Of a stretch of 64,000 nucleotides of DNA, positions 38,650 through 47,491 are shown piece after piece. How positions within the stretch are numbered: position 1 is the stretch's first letter; every line of letters starts with the position of its first letter. The DNA is from Sulfuriferula thiophila. Lineage in GTDB: Bacteria; Pseudomonadota; Gammaproteobacteria; Burkholderiales; Sulfuriferulaceae. The notes beneath the pieces were generated by a model. That model saw only the letters and a program-made list of their open reading frames with translations, was not told the DNA's origin and made no database searches. Where the stretch lies: assembly GCF_003864975.1 (NCBI RefSeq), contig NZ_BHGL01000033.1, positions 116,787 to 180,786 on the forward strand. Direction: 5' to 3'. Made by a program: the position numbers and the translations under genes.

Positions 38650-39222
38650 GTGTCAGTACCGGGAGAGAGAAAATTACAAATTCTGCAAACATTGGCAGAA
38701 ATGTTGCAAATGCCGGCAGCAGAGAAAATCACCACGGCAGCCTTGGCAGCACGGTTACAGGTTTCTGAAGCGGCGCTGTATAGGCATTTTGCCAGTAAGG
38801 CGCAGATGTTCGAGGGCTTGATCGAGTTTATCGAGCAATCCGTATTCGGCCTGATTAACAAGATTACCTCCAGCGAAGAAAGTGGCATGGCACAACTGGA
38901 AGCGATCGTTTCCGTGCTGCTTGGTTTCGCCGAGAGAAATCCCGGCATGACCCGTGTGCTGGTGGGTGATGCGCTGGTAAATGAGAATGACCGACTCCAG
39001 GCCCGTATTAATCAGTTGCATGACCGTATTGAAGCTACGTTGAGACAAAGTTTACGGATTGCGGCTACGCAAGGTGATACACAGGCCGATTCGGCAACTG
39101 CGGCCAACCTGTTGCTGTGTGTGGTCGTTGGGCGTTGGCAGCAGTTCGCCAAGAGCGGTTTCAAACGTACGCCTACTGCGGATTTTGCTATGCAGTGGGC
39201 TCTGCTGCGAAAAGGGATTTAA
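38650..39222 (+). CDS. slmA: nucleoid occlusion factor SlmA (TetR family)
   Basis: 190 residues with a TetR-type helix-turn-helix (AALAARLQVSEAALYRHFASKAQMFEGL, about 35-62 of the N-terminal half) and an all-helical dimer domain. SlmA binds chromosomal sites and blocks FtsZ ring assembly over the nucleoid. The GTG at 38650 is the likely start. It ends tail-to-tail with moeB with a 4-base overlap. Confidence 0.88.
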   Translation: MSVPGERKLQILQTLAEMLQMPAAEKITTAALAARLQVSEAALYRHFASKAQMFEGLIEFIEQSVFGLINKITSSEESGMAQLEAIVSVLLGFAERNPGMTRVLVGDALVNENDRLQARINQLHDRIEATLRQSLRIAATQGDTQADSATAANLLLCVVVGRWQQFAKSGFKRTPTADFAMQWALLRKGI

Positions 39223-39974
39223 TTCCTGCCGGCTGCACAGACAGCACATGCTGGATCTCGTTTGAGTTTAATGCTGCGCCATTGCATGTCCAGCGCATCC
39301 AGCAGTAGTAAGCGGCCATTCAGTGTGGTGCCTGCGCCGCTGATCAGTTTGAGCGCTTCGGCTGCCTGAGTCGCGCCGATGATGCCTACCAAGGGCGAAA
39401 ATACACCGTTTTCTGCACATCTGACTTCATCGGCCTCTGTGCCTTCCGGGTACAGGCAGTGATAGCATGGGCTATCAGCCTGGCGTAAATCAAACACACT
39501 GACTTGACCATCAAAGCGTACCGCAGCACCCGACACCAGAGGCTTTTGAAATTGCACACAGGCACGGTTAATAGCGTGGCGCGTGGCGAAGTTGTCGCTG
39601 GCATCAATAATGACGTCATGCGTGGCGATTGCCTGATTCAGCGCGTCACCGGTCAGTCGTTGGGTAATGGTGTTGATACGTATCAGGGGATTGAGTGCGG
39701 CAAGCGTGGCAGCGGCTGAGGTGGCTTTGTTCTGGCCGATAGCATCGTTGCGATGTATGATTTGCCGTTGCAGGTTGCTGCTATCCACATGGTCATCGTC
39801 GCAGATGGTCAGATTGCCCACGCCACTTGCCGCCAGATACAGAGCGACAGGGGAGCCAAGCCCGCCCGCACCGATGATCAGGATGCGGGCGTCGAGGATG
39901 GCTTGCTGTCCTGCTATGCCAATGTCGTTAAGCAATACATGGCGACTGTAACGCAGCAGTTCAGCATCGTTCAT
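39219..39974 (-). CDS. moeB: molybdopterin-synthase adenylyltransferase / ThiF-type E1 enzyme
   Basis: 251 residues. It adenylates the C-terminus of a ubiquitin-like sulfur carrier (MoaD or ThiS). Visible are the ATP-binding GAGGLGSPVALYLAASG, the RQIIH loop and both zinc CxxC pairs (CYHC and CAVC). No rhodanese tail is attached. It sits at the end of a gpmI-envC-ctpA-moeB run on this strand. Confidence 0.92.
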   Translation of the reverse strand: MNDAELLRYSRHVLLNDIGIAGQQAILDARILIIGAGGLGSPVALYLAASGVGNLTICDDDHVDSSNLQRQIIHRNDAIGQNKATSAAATLAALNPLIRINTITQRLTGDALNQAIATHDVIIDASDNFATRHAINRACVQFQKPLVSGAAVRFDGQVSVFDLRQADSPCYHCLYPEGTEADEVRCAENGVFSPLVGIIGATQAAEALKLISGAGTTLNGRLLLLDALDMQWRSIKLKRDPACAVCAAGRN

Positions 39975-39978
39975 GCGC

Positions 39979-41391
39979 TTACTTTTCAGCAGATTTGTTA
40001 AGTATGTTAATACCTTTTAACAAGCTCAACGCCTGATTGAGCTGGAAGTCATCTTTGGAGACGATTTCACCTGGTTCCAGTTTTTTCGGTTTGTCCGATT
40101 TGGCTGGCCTGTCCGGTCCGATAATTTTCGGTGGTTTGGCGTCGGTTTGATTGTCAGGTGCGTTCGGGTTGCTGAGATGGTTTTCCAAATCAGATTCACG
40201 TACACCAAAGCCATCTTCAGCTTCATTTCCTACTACTTTACCTTCTTCCACGATGATGTCGGGTGTAATGCCTTTGTTCTGAATTGAACGACCGTTAGGC
40301 GTGAAATAACGTGCTGTGGTTAGTTTGATGCCGGTGCCGTTGCCTAGAGGCAAGACCGTTTGCACTGAACCTTTGCCGAAGGATTGAGTGCCAAGAATGA
40401 TGGCGCGCTTATGGTCTTGCAGTGCGCCTGCAACGATTTCTGATGCAGAAGCGGAGCCGCTGTTCACCAGCACGACCATCGGCATGGTTTTGACCCATGC
40501 AGGCAGATCTTTAATATAATCAGGCTGATTGCCACGCAGATAGAAATCAGGCGATGCGGTGAGTTTCATTTTGGAATCTTCCGCACGACCGTCGGTATAT
40601 ACAACGAGGCTGTCAGGCTTAAGGAAGGCTGCAGAAACGCCTACTGCACCATTGAGCAGGCCGCCCGGATCATTGCGCAAGTCCAGCACCATGCCTTTTA
40701 GCGGGCCTTTGTTATCTTTTTGCAGTGCATCGATAGCTTGTACCAGATTCTCGCCAGTATGCTCCTGGAACTGGGTGATGCGAATATAGCCGAAATTGGG
40801 TTCGACCAGTTTGTATTTCACGCTCTTGACTTTGATAATGGCGCGAATCAGGGTGACAGTAAAGGGTTTGTTCGCGCCTTTACGTGCAATGGTAAGGGTG
40901 ATTGGGGTGTTAGGTTTGCCACGCATGCGTTTAACTGCATCGTTAATGGTCATGCCTTTGACCGGGGTGTCGTCGAGTTTGATAATCAGGTCGCCGCTCT
41001 TCAGCCCGGCTTTTTGCGCTGGGGTATCTTCGATAGGCGAGACCACTTTCACAAAGCCGTCTTCCATGCCGACTTCAATGCCCAGTCCGCCGAATTCACC
41101 CTGCGTGCCTACTTGCAGGTCTTTAAATGCATCCGCATCCATGTAGGCGGAATGTGGATCCAGCCCGGACAGCATGCCATTGATGGCCTGGTTAATGAGC
41201 TTTTTGTCTTCGACAGGCTCAACATAATCACTTTTTATTTTGCCGAATACTTCAGTGAATGCACGCAGTTCATCGAGCGGGAGTGGCTGGGCGGCTTCGC
41301 GGTCTGCTATGGCAGGAAGGTTAAGCGAAAGCGCTACGCCGATAACGATACCGGATCCGACTAAGCCAAATTTTTGTAGTTTGTTACCCAT
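39979..41391 (-). CDS. ctpA: C-terminal processing peptidase, S41 family
   Basis: 470 residues with an N-terminal membrane/signal segment, a PDZ domain (about 85-170) and the S41 protease domain with the catalytic Ser in GSASASEIVAG and Lys in SFGKGSVQT. CtpA-type proteases degrade or mature cell-wall enzymes in the periplasm. I use the ATG at 41391 because AAGGA lies at the right distance; a second ATG is 9 bases earlier. The C-terminal tail is Pro/Lys-rich. Adjacent to envC, in keeping with a cell-wall role. Confidence 0.94.
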   Translation of the reverse strand: MGNKLQKFGLVGSGIVIGVALSLNLPAIADREAAQPLPLDELRAFTEVFGKIKSDYVEPVEDKKLINQAINGMLSGLDPHSAYMDADAFKDLQVGTQGEFGGLGIEVGMEDGFVKVVSPIEDTPAQKAGLKSGDLIIKLDDTPVKGMTINDAVKRMRGKPNTPITLTIARKGANKPFTVTLIRAIIKVKSVKYKLVEPNFGYIRITQFQEHTGENLVQAIDALQKDNKGPLKGMVLDLRNDPGGLLNGAVGVSAAFLKPDSLVVYTDGRAEDSKMKLTASPDFYLRGNQPDYIKDLPAWVKTMPMVVLVNSGSASASEIVAGALQDHKRAIILGTQSFGKGSVQTVLPLGNGTGIKLTTARYFTPNGRSIQNKGITPDIIVEEGKVVGNEAEDGFGVRESDLENHLSNPNAPDNQTDAKPPKIIGPDRPAKSDKPKKLEPGEIVSKDDFQLNQALSLLKGINILNKSAEK

Positions 41392-41409
41392 TACTGGCAT
41401 CCTTGTTGT

Positions 41410-42651
41410 TTACCGCGCTATCCAGTTGCTAGGGTCAAATGCCTGACTCTGGTAGCGTAATTCGAAATATAAACCCGTCTCATTATTACCGCCGGTGTTA
41501 CCTACGCTGGCGATGGTATCACCCGCTTTGACACTGCTGCCTACTTGTTTATACAGGGTTTCATTATTGCTGTACAGGCTCATATAACCACCGCCGTGGT
41601 CGATAATTATCAGGTTGCCAAAGCCGCGCAACCAATCAGCAAATACCACTTCACCGCCGGCAATGCTATGCACAGGTTGACCGGCAGGTGCCTTGATGAA
41701 TAAGCCTTTCCATAATGTACCGCCCTGTTCACGTGGAGTGCCGAAGCGGTGGATTAGTTCCCCACGTGTAGGCAGAATCAGGTGGCCTTTGAGTTTTCCC
41801 AGTCCGCTGTCAGGCGTGACCGGTTGCGCAGGCGGTCTTGTGGTATTGGTTGGCTTGACTGGCTTGGCTGTGGCACGAGTCGAGGCTTCCTTTTTAGCGC
41901 GGAGTGCTGCGGCAGCCTCTTCCTTGGCTTTTCTTTTGGCGATTGCTCTGGCGATATCCTGCATCAATTTGGTAATGCGCTTTTCGTCCTGTTCAAGCGT
42001 GGCAATTTGTTGGCGTTGTTGCTGAATTTCTGAACCAAGCTGTTTTACCACTTGCTGTTTGATCTGGCGCTGCGCCTGCAAGGTCTGTTTCTGTTGCTGG
42101 TGTTGCTGGCGAATTTGGTCAAGGCGTGTTTGTTGCTGTTGCTGCGATACGGCGAGTTGATCAAGCTGGTTGAGATTATGCTGCAATTCGCTGATTAGCT
42201 GATTGCGTGCTTTGCTGATATAGCTGAAGTAGGTAAGGTTGCGTGTGATTTGATTGGGGTTTTCCCCATTCATTAATAACTTGGCCGTGTCTGACTGGCC
42301 GGAGAAATACTGCTGGCGTATCAGCGCCATTAATTCATTTTGTTGCCGTTCTATGGCTTTGTGCGCTGTTTGACTCTGGCTGTGCAATTCGGATAAAGCC
42401 AGCTCGGTTTCATTACGTTGCTGATCAAGCTCAAATAGTGCACGGTTGGCATCGCTGATAGCACGTTCGGACTTCTGGAGTGCATCAGCGGCGCGGTCGC
42501 GGTTGGTTTCGGCAGCATGATTCTGCTGTCGTAACTGTTCGATTTTGGAACGTATTGCAGCTAATTCGGATTCGTTTTGTGCAGCTATCGCATTCGCAGA
42601 GAATAGCTGCGAGGCGAATGCGATAGCGGCTATGAAAGAGCGTGGATTCAC
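41410..42651 (-). CDS. envC: murein hydrolase activator EnvC
   Basis: 413 residues: signal peptide to about residue 24, a long coiled coil (25-255), a Thr/Pro linker and a LytM/M23 domain (about 290-413). The zinc ligands of active M23 proteases are missing (GLFIKAPAG and GLYFELR replace the HxxxD and HxH motifs), as in EnvC, which activates amidases rather than cutting peptidoglycan itself. The GTG start at 42651 overlaps the gpmI stop by GTGA. Functions in septal wall splitting. Confidence 0.92.
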   Translation of the reverse strand: MNPRSFIAAIAFASQLFSANAIAAQNESELAAIRSKIEQLRQQNHAAETNRDRAADALQKSERAISDANRALFELDQQRNETELALSELHSQSQTAHKAIERQQNELMALIRQQYFSGQSDTAKLLMNGENPNQITRNLTYFSYISKARNQLISELQHNLNQLDQLAVSQQQQQTRLDQIRQQHQQQKQTLQAQRQIKQQVVKQLGSEIQQQRQQIATLEQDEKRITKLMQDIARAIAKRKAKEEAAAALRAKKEASTRATAKPVKPTNTTRPPAQPVTPDSGLGKLKGHLILPTRGELIHRFGTPREQGGTLWKGLFIKAPAGQPVHSIAGGEVVFADWLRGFGNLIIIDHGGGYMSLYSNNETLYKQVGSSVKAGDTIASVGNTGGNNETGLYFELRYQSQAFDPSNWIAR

Positions 42652-44183
42652 TCGAAATTAATCAGTGACTTGCCTGTCATGTTGGCAGGTTGCACCACTC
42701 CCATAATGTTGAGCATGGTCGGGCTGATGTCCTCCAAAGCACCTGTGTCGGCAAGGCTGGCCTGGCGTTGGCCAATATACAGCAGCGGTACCAGATTGGT
42801 CGTATGCGCGGTGTAAGCTTGCAGAGTGGTTTCATCAAGCATGAGCTCGGCGTTGCCGTGATCTGCGGTGATCAGAACTTCACCACCGGCTGCCAGCATC
42901 GCAGGTACAGCTCTTCCCAGGCAAATATCGAGCGCTTCGATGGCTTTGATTGCGGCTTCGAGATTGCCGGTATGGCCAACCATGTCGGCATTGGCGTAGT
43001 TGCAAATGATGGCGTCAAACTGATGACGTTCTATCGCTTCTACCAGTTTGTCGGTGAGCTCGAATGCACTCATTTCCGGTTTCATGTCGTAGGTGGCAAC
43101 ATCCGGTGATGGCACCATAATCCGTTCTTCGCCCTCGTATACGGTCTCTTCACCGCCATTGAAGAAGAAGGTGACGTGCGGATATTTTTCGGTTTCGGCA
43201 ATACGCAACTGTTTTAATCCGAGTTGCGAGATGTACTCACCAAAACCGTTACGGATACGTTCCGGCGGGAACGCGACAGAGACGTTAAACTCGTCGCTGT
43301 ATCCCGTCAGTGTGCAGAAATCCGCGAGCTTGGGTTGGTATTCACGTTCAAACTCGTTGAAATCCGGTTCAATGAAGGTGCGTGAAATTTGCCGTGCGCG
43401 ATCTGAGCGGAAATTCATGAATACCATGCTGTCGCCATCTTCTACGCGTATCGGCTTGGCGCCGGGAGGTACAATGCTGGTTGCTTTCACGAACTCATCG
43501 GATTCGCCGCGAGCGTAAGCCATTTCAAGCCCGGTCATGGCATCCGGAGCAGTGAATTCGGCTTTACCCTGAGTGATGAGGTCATAGGCGGCTCTGACAC
43601 GCTGCCAGCGGCTATCTCTGTCCATGGCATAGTAGCGGCCGATCATGGAGGCGATCTGCCCGGTTTGCAGTTCATCGATTTTGGCCTGCAGATTGGCGAT
43701 GAACAGCTCTGCGCTTTTTGGTGCCGTGTCGCGCCCATCCAGGAATATATGCAGATAAACTTTCTTCAGCCCTTCATTAGCTGCCATGGCCAGCATGGCA
43801 TGAATATGGCGCTCGTGGCTATGCACCCCGCCATCCGATAGCAAACCCAGAATGTGCAGTGCGCGATCATTCTGTTTGGCGACTTCTATCGTATGTTTGA
43901 GTGCCGGGTTGGCGAAAAATGAGGTGCCCTTGATGGCCAGATCGATTCGGGTGAACTCTTGGTACACCACGCGACCGGCGCCAATGTTCAGGTGCCCGAC
44001 CTCGGAATTGCCCATCTGTCCGGAAGGTAGTCCGACCGCTGATTCAGAAGCCTGAATCAGTGTGTGCGGATAGTGTTTCCAGTATTTGTCCCAGTTGGGT
44101 TTGTTGGCTTGAGCAATGGCGTTGTCGGTGTTGCATTTGCGGCAACCGAAACCATCAAGAATGATCAATAATACTGGGGTCAC
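42648..44183 (-). CDS. gpmI: 2,3-bisphosphoglycerate-independent phosphoglycerate mutase
   Basis: 511 residues, Mn2+-dependent glycolytic enzyme interconverting 3- and 2-phosphoglycerate. The phosphoserine site is in MGNSEVGHLNIGAG, and the C-terminal metal site in ITADHGNAELM. GTG start at 44183. The bases just before it lack a Shine-Dalgarno, so initiation may be weak or leader-dependent. First gene of the gpmI-envC-ctpA-moeB run. Confidence 0.96.
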   Translation of the reverse strand: MTPVLLIILDGFGCRKCNTDNAIAQANKPNWDKYWKHYPHTLIQASESAVGLPSGQMGNSEVGHLNIGAGRVVYQEFTRIDLAIKGTSFFANPALKHTIEVAKQNDRALHILGLLSDGGVHSHERHIHAMLAMAANEGLKKVYLHIFLDGRDTAPKSAELFIANLQAKIDELQTGQIASMIGRYYAMDRDSRWQRVRAAYDLITQGKAEFTAPDAMTGLEMAYARGESDEFVKATSIVPPGAKPIRVEDGDSMVFMNFRSDRARQISRTFIEPDFNEFEREYQPKLADFCTLTGYSDEFNVSVAFPPERIRNGFGEYISQLGLKQLRIAETEKYPHVTFFFNGGEETVYEGEERIMVPSPDVATYDMKPEMSAFELTDKLVEAIERHQFDAIICNYANADMVGHTGNLEAAIKAIEALDICLGRAVPAMLAAGGEVLITADHGNAELMLDETTLQAYTAHTTNLVPLLYIGQRQASLADTGALEDISPTMLNIMGVVQPANMTGKSLINFE

Positions 44184-44313
44184 GGAGGTATCTTTCTGTG
44201 TGCTGTGCGCGAATTTACTGTTGGATTATATTCTTGGTTGTCGCGGTGATTTTAGTATATTTTAGGCTGTGATGCATTATAATAATATTGTCATGTAATT
44301 ATCCTGGTTAGCG

Positions 44314-44643
44314 ATGTCAGAACCCACCCTCAATCTTGAACATGTTGATTTGATCGACAAAGACGAGCATATCGAGCAAGCCTCGCGTGCTATGAAAGCC
44401 ATGTCGCATCCGCTACGGCTGAAAATTTTATGTGTATTGGGGGATAGAGAAGTTAGTGTGCAAGACATAGTTGATAATGTAGGTACTTCACAGAGTAATA
44501 TCTCCCAGCATCTGGCCATTTTGCGCGATAAAGGTGTGTTGCGCACCCGTAAAGATGCTAATCGGGTTTATTATCGCGTAGGTGATACACGTACTCTGCG
44601 CCTGATCAGCTTGATGCGGGATGTTTTCTGCGGATTTACCTGA
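44314..44643 (+). CDS. ArsR-family repressor with SqrR/BigR-type cysteine pair
   Basis: 109 residues with an ArsR winged helix (GTSQSNISQHLAIL recognition helix, about 57-70, and a wing ending VYYRVGD). The ELCxCDL metal site is absent. Two cysteines remain, Cys40 in KILCVL and Cys106 in DVFCGF, in the positions where SqrR and BigR have the pair that forms a tetrasulfide bridge with reactive sulfur. I infer a persulfide or redox sensor. It is divergent from gpmI across about 130 bases, so it may regulate itself, gpmI or a remote target. Its mRNA ends in a shared bidirectional terminator. Confidence 0.8.
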   Translation: MSEPTLNLEHVDLIDKDEHIEQASRAMKAMSHPLRLKILCVLGDREVSVQDIVDNVGTSQSNISQHLAILRDKGVLRTRKDANRVYYRVGDTRTLRLISLMRDVFCGFT

Positions 44644-44678
44644 GTTTAATATGGATGGTAAGCGTGAACTAAACGCTT

Positions 44679-44709
44679 AAAAAAACCCAGGTAGAACCTG
44701 GGTTTTTTT
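44679..44709. terminator. bidirectional terminator between arsR-type gene and aspS
   Basis: A perfect 14-base-pair stem, with arms 44679-44692 and 44696-44709, around an AGA loop. A-run on the left and T-run on the right make it work for both converging transcripts. Confidence 0.9.
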
Positions 44710-44723
44710 ATGGCTGCGTGATA

Positions 44724-46508
44724 CTAAGCTTTGTTGACTTCCAGATTGCGTAAGCGGATATGCAGTTCACGCAACTGCTTTTCATCGACGTTGTTCGGGG
44801 CTTGCGTCATCAGATCATTGGCGCGCTGCGTTTTAGGAAAGGCAATCACATCGCGGATGGACTCTGCACCCGCCATCAGCGCGACCAGTCGATCCAGACC
44901 GAATGCCAGGCCGCCATGCGGTGGTGCGCCAAACTGCAATGCATCCAGCAGGAAACCGAATTTCTCGCGTGCCTGCTCTTCGCTGATACCCAAGGCGCGG
45001 AACACGATATCCTGGATGTGTTGCTGATGGATACGCACTGAGCCACCACCAACTTCCCAGCCATTCAGCACCATATCGTAGGCACGTGACAGCGCGGCGC
45101 CAGGATTGGTTTGGAGCAGGGTTTCATGGCCGATTTTAGGTGCAGTGAAGGGGTGGTGCAGCGCATCCCAGCGCTTTTCATCTTCGTTGTATTCGAACAT
45201 CGGGAAGTCCACAACCCACAATGGACGCCATTCCTTGACGGCATGGCCATGGGCGTGACCGACTTTGGTACGCAAGGCACCCAGGGCGTCGTTGACGATT
45301 TTGGCTTTGTCCGCGCCAAAGAAAATCAGGTCGCCATTCTGTGCGCCGGTACGTTTGATAATCTCTGCTAACGCTGCTTCCGGCAGGAATTTAACAATAG
45401 GAGACTGCAAGCCTGGCTCAGTTACCTGGCTGGCGTCGTTGACCTTGATGTAGGCCAGACCCTTGGCGCCATAAATCTTGACGAAATCGGTGTAGTCGTC
45501 GATTTCCTTGCGCGACAGGCTGGCGCCGCCAGGGACGTTCATCGCTGCAACGCGCCCGCCATCCATGTCGGCTGCGCCACGGAATACCTTGAAATCAACT
45601 GTTTTCATCAAGTCGGTAAGCTCGATGATTTCCAGCGAGACGCGCATATCCGGCTTGTCGGAACCGTAGCGGTTCATAGCTTCGGAATAAGGCATGCGCG
45701 GGAATGGTGTTGGCAGTTCCACATCCATGACCTGTTTGAACATCTTGCGGATCATGTCTTCGACCAGATCCATGATCTGCTCTTCGGACATAAACGAGGT
45801 TTCGATATCGACCTGAGTGAATTCGGGCTGGCGATCAGCGCGCAAATCTTCGTCGCGGAAACATTTGGTAATCTGGAAGTAGCGATCGAAGCCGGATACC
45901 ATCAACAACTGTTTGAACAGTTGTGGAGATTGTGGCAAAGCGTAGAACTGGCCAGCGTGTACCCGTGATGGCACCAGATAGTCACGCGCGCCTTCCGGGG
46001 TGGAACGGGTCAGCATCGGGGTTTCGATTTCCATGAAACCATGCGTATCCAGATAATCACGCAAGGTTTTGGACACGCGGTAACGCAGGCGCATATTGGC
46101 TTGCATGACCGGGCGGCGCAGATCCAGATAACGGTGGGTCAGGCGTACGTTTTCCGACAGGTTTTCATCGTCCAGCTGGAACGGCGGAGTGGCGGAAGCA
46201 TTGAGCACCTCAATATCCAGTGCCAGAACTTCGATTTCGCCCGTCGCCAGATTGCTGTTGACGGTGCCTTCCGGCCGTGCACGAACCAGACCGGTAATTT
46301 TGAGAACAAATTCGCTGCGGATTTCTTCAGCGATTTTGAATGTGTCAGCACGGTCGGGGTCGCATACAACCTGGATCAAGCCTTCACGGTCGCGCAGGTC
46401 GATGAAAATAACTCCGCCGTGATCGCGGCGACGATGTGCCCAGCCAGTGATTGTAATAGTTTGATCTAGATGAGCACGATTAACCGTGCCGCAATAATGA
46501 GTACGCAT
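44724..46508 (-). CDS. aspS: aspartyl-tRNA synthetase
   Basis: 594 residues, class II synthetase of bacterial type: N-terminal OB fold (about 1-105), catalytic core with the long GAD insertion, and C-terminal class II motif 3 ([14 protein letters not shown]). Whether it also charges tRNA-Asn was not established. A tRNA-Asp gene is in the same window but is not linked. The gene ends near a bidirectional terminator. Confidence 0.97.
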   Translation of the reverse strand: MRTHYCGTVNRAHLDQTITITGWAHRRRDHGGVIFIDLRDREGLIQVVCDPDRADTFKIAEEIRSEFVLKITGLVRARPEGTVNSNLATGEIEVLALDIEVLNASATPPFQLDDENLSENVRLTHRYLDLRRPVMQANMRLRYRVSKTLRDYLDTHGFMEIETPMLTRSTPEGARDYLVPSRVHAGQFYALPQSPQLFKQLLMVSGFDRYFQITKCFRDEDLRADRQPEFTQVDIETSFMSEEQIMDLVEDMIRKMFKQVMDVELPTPFPRMPYSEAMNRYGSDKPDMRVSLEIIELTDLMKTVDFKVFRGAADMDGGRVAAMNVPGGASLSRKEIDDYTDFVKIYGAKGLAYIKVNDASQVTEPGLQSPIVKFLPEAALAEIIKRTGAQNGDLIFFGADKAKIVNDALGALRTKVGHAHGHAVKEWRPLWVVDFPMFEYNEDEKRWDALHHPFTAPKIGHETLLQTNPGAALSRAYDMVLNGWEVGGGSVRIHQQHIQDIVFRALGISEEQAREKFGFLLDALQFGAPPHGGLAFGLDRLVALMAGAESIRDVIAFPKTQRANDLMTQAPNNVDEKQLRELHIRLRNLEVNKA

Positions 46509-46534
46509 GTTGGTATGAGGAGTAATAATAAGTA

Positions 46535-47146
46535 TTAAAAATTAGCGGGAATGACGGGTTTTTCAGGTGAACTGACCACGCCCATGGAAACAATGTATTT
46601 TAACGCGGAATCGACGCTGATATCGAGTTCTATGATTTCACTGCGTTTGACGAAAAAATAAAAGCCATTTACCGGGCTGGGTGTTGTCGGGATGAATACA
46701 GCAACATGCTCGTCATCCAGATGCTGTTCAACTTCACCGGGCAGGTTGGTCTGAAATGCAATCGACCATGCTTGCGGGTGTGGATAGCGTACCAGCAGCA
46801 CTTTGCGAAAAGCGTCGCCATTGCCGGAAAACAGGGAGTCGGAGACTTGCTTGACGCTATAGTAAATTGACTTGACGACAGGGATGCGTGATAACAGCGA
46901 TTCCCAGAATTTAAGCAGACGCTGCCCCAGCATGTTTGCGGTAACCAGGCCGCTGAGCAAAATGACTGCAAAGGTCAGAATGACGCCTAATCCAGGGATT
47001 TTAACTCCTAGCCAGGCCTCCGGTCGCCAATGCATAGGCAATAGTAATAAGCTCTGATCCAGTGTGGAGATGATCAGATTGAGTGCCCAGATGGTAATGC
47101 CTAGCGGCACCCAGATTAACAGGCCGGTAATGAAGTAACGTTTCAT
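46535..47146 (-). CDS. DUF502 membrane protein
   Basis: 203 residues with two N-terminal membrane helices (about 4-24 and 52-73) and a cytoplasmic or periplasmic domain of unknown function. Matches DUF502, widespread in proteobacteria near aspS and often beside the FmdB-type protein found upstream here. The ATG at 47146 is chosen over the GTG two codons earlier. Confidence 0.88.
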   Translation of the reverse strand: MKRYFITGLLIWVPLGITIWALNLIISTLDQSLLLLPMHWRPEAWLGVKIPGLGVILTFAVILLSGLVTANMLGQRLLKFWESLLSRIPVVKSIYYSVKQVSDSLFSGNGDAFRKVLLVRYPHPQAWSIAFQTNLPGEVEQHLDDEHVAVFIPTTPSPVNGFYFFVKRSEIIELDISVDSALKYIVSMGVVSSPEKPVIPANF

Positions 47147-47168
47147 GGGCACTCAGTTTGCATGTGGT

Positions 47169-47414
47169 TCAAACGCAGGCTGGGCAGGCGCCAGTGCCAC
47201 AGGCGGGCGCGGCTTCCGGCTTGCTTTGGCTGCCGTTTTTAAAGTCAGTCACATAATAGCCGTTACCCTTGAGCTGAAAGCCGGCAGCGGTGATCTGTTT
47301 GCTGAAACTGTCTTTGCTGCATTGTGGGCAGACGCTTAACTCAGCATCGGCCATTTTTTGCATCACATCCTGCTCAAAACCGCAGGCAGCGCATTTATAT
47401 GCATAAATTGCCAT
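47169..47414 (-). CDS. FmdB-family zinc-ribbon protein
   Basis: 81 residues beginning MAIYAYKCAACG with two CxxC pairs (CAAC and CPQC) forming a zinc ribbon, a short Gly-rich linker, and a C-terminal Cys-rich tail. The family is conserved upstream of DUF502 and aspS in betaproteobacteria; its role is uncertain. AGGAG lies 8 bases before the ATG. Confidence 0.9.
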   Translation of the reverse strand: MAIYAYKCAACGFEQDVMQKMADAELSVCPQCSKDSFSKQITAAGFQLKGNGYYVTDFKNGSQSKPEAAPACGTGACPACV

Positions 47415-47491
47415 AGTGAACACTCCTGAAAAAAAGAATATAACGATATTGTACATTAAGCTATGCTAATTTTAGGCCATTTCATTGAATA

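Noticed and set aside
43700-44313. CCTCC-rich leader just before the gpmI GTG as an anti-Shine-Dalgarno regulatory element
   Set aside because: A single short match with no pairing partner identified; too weak to claim.
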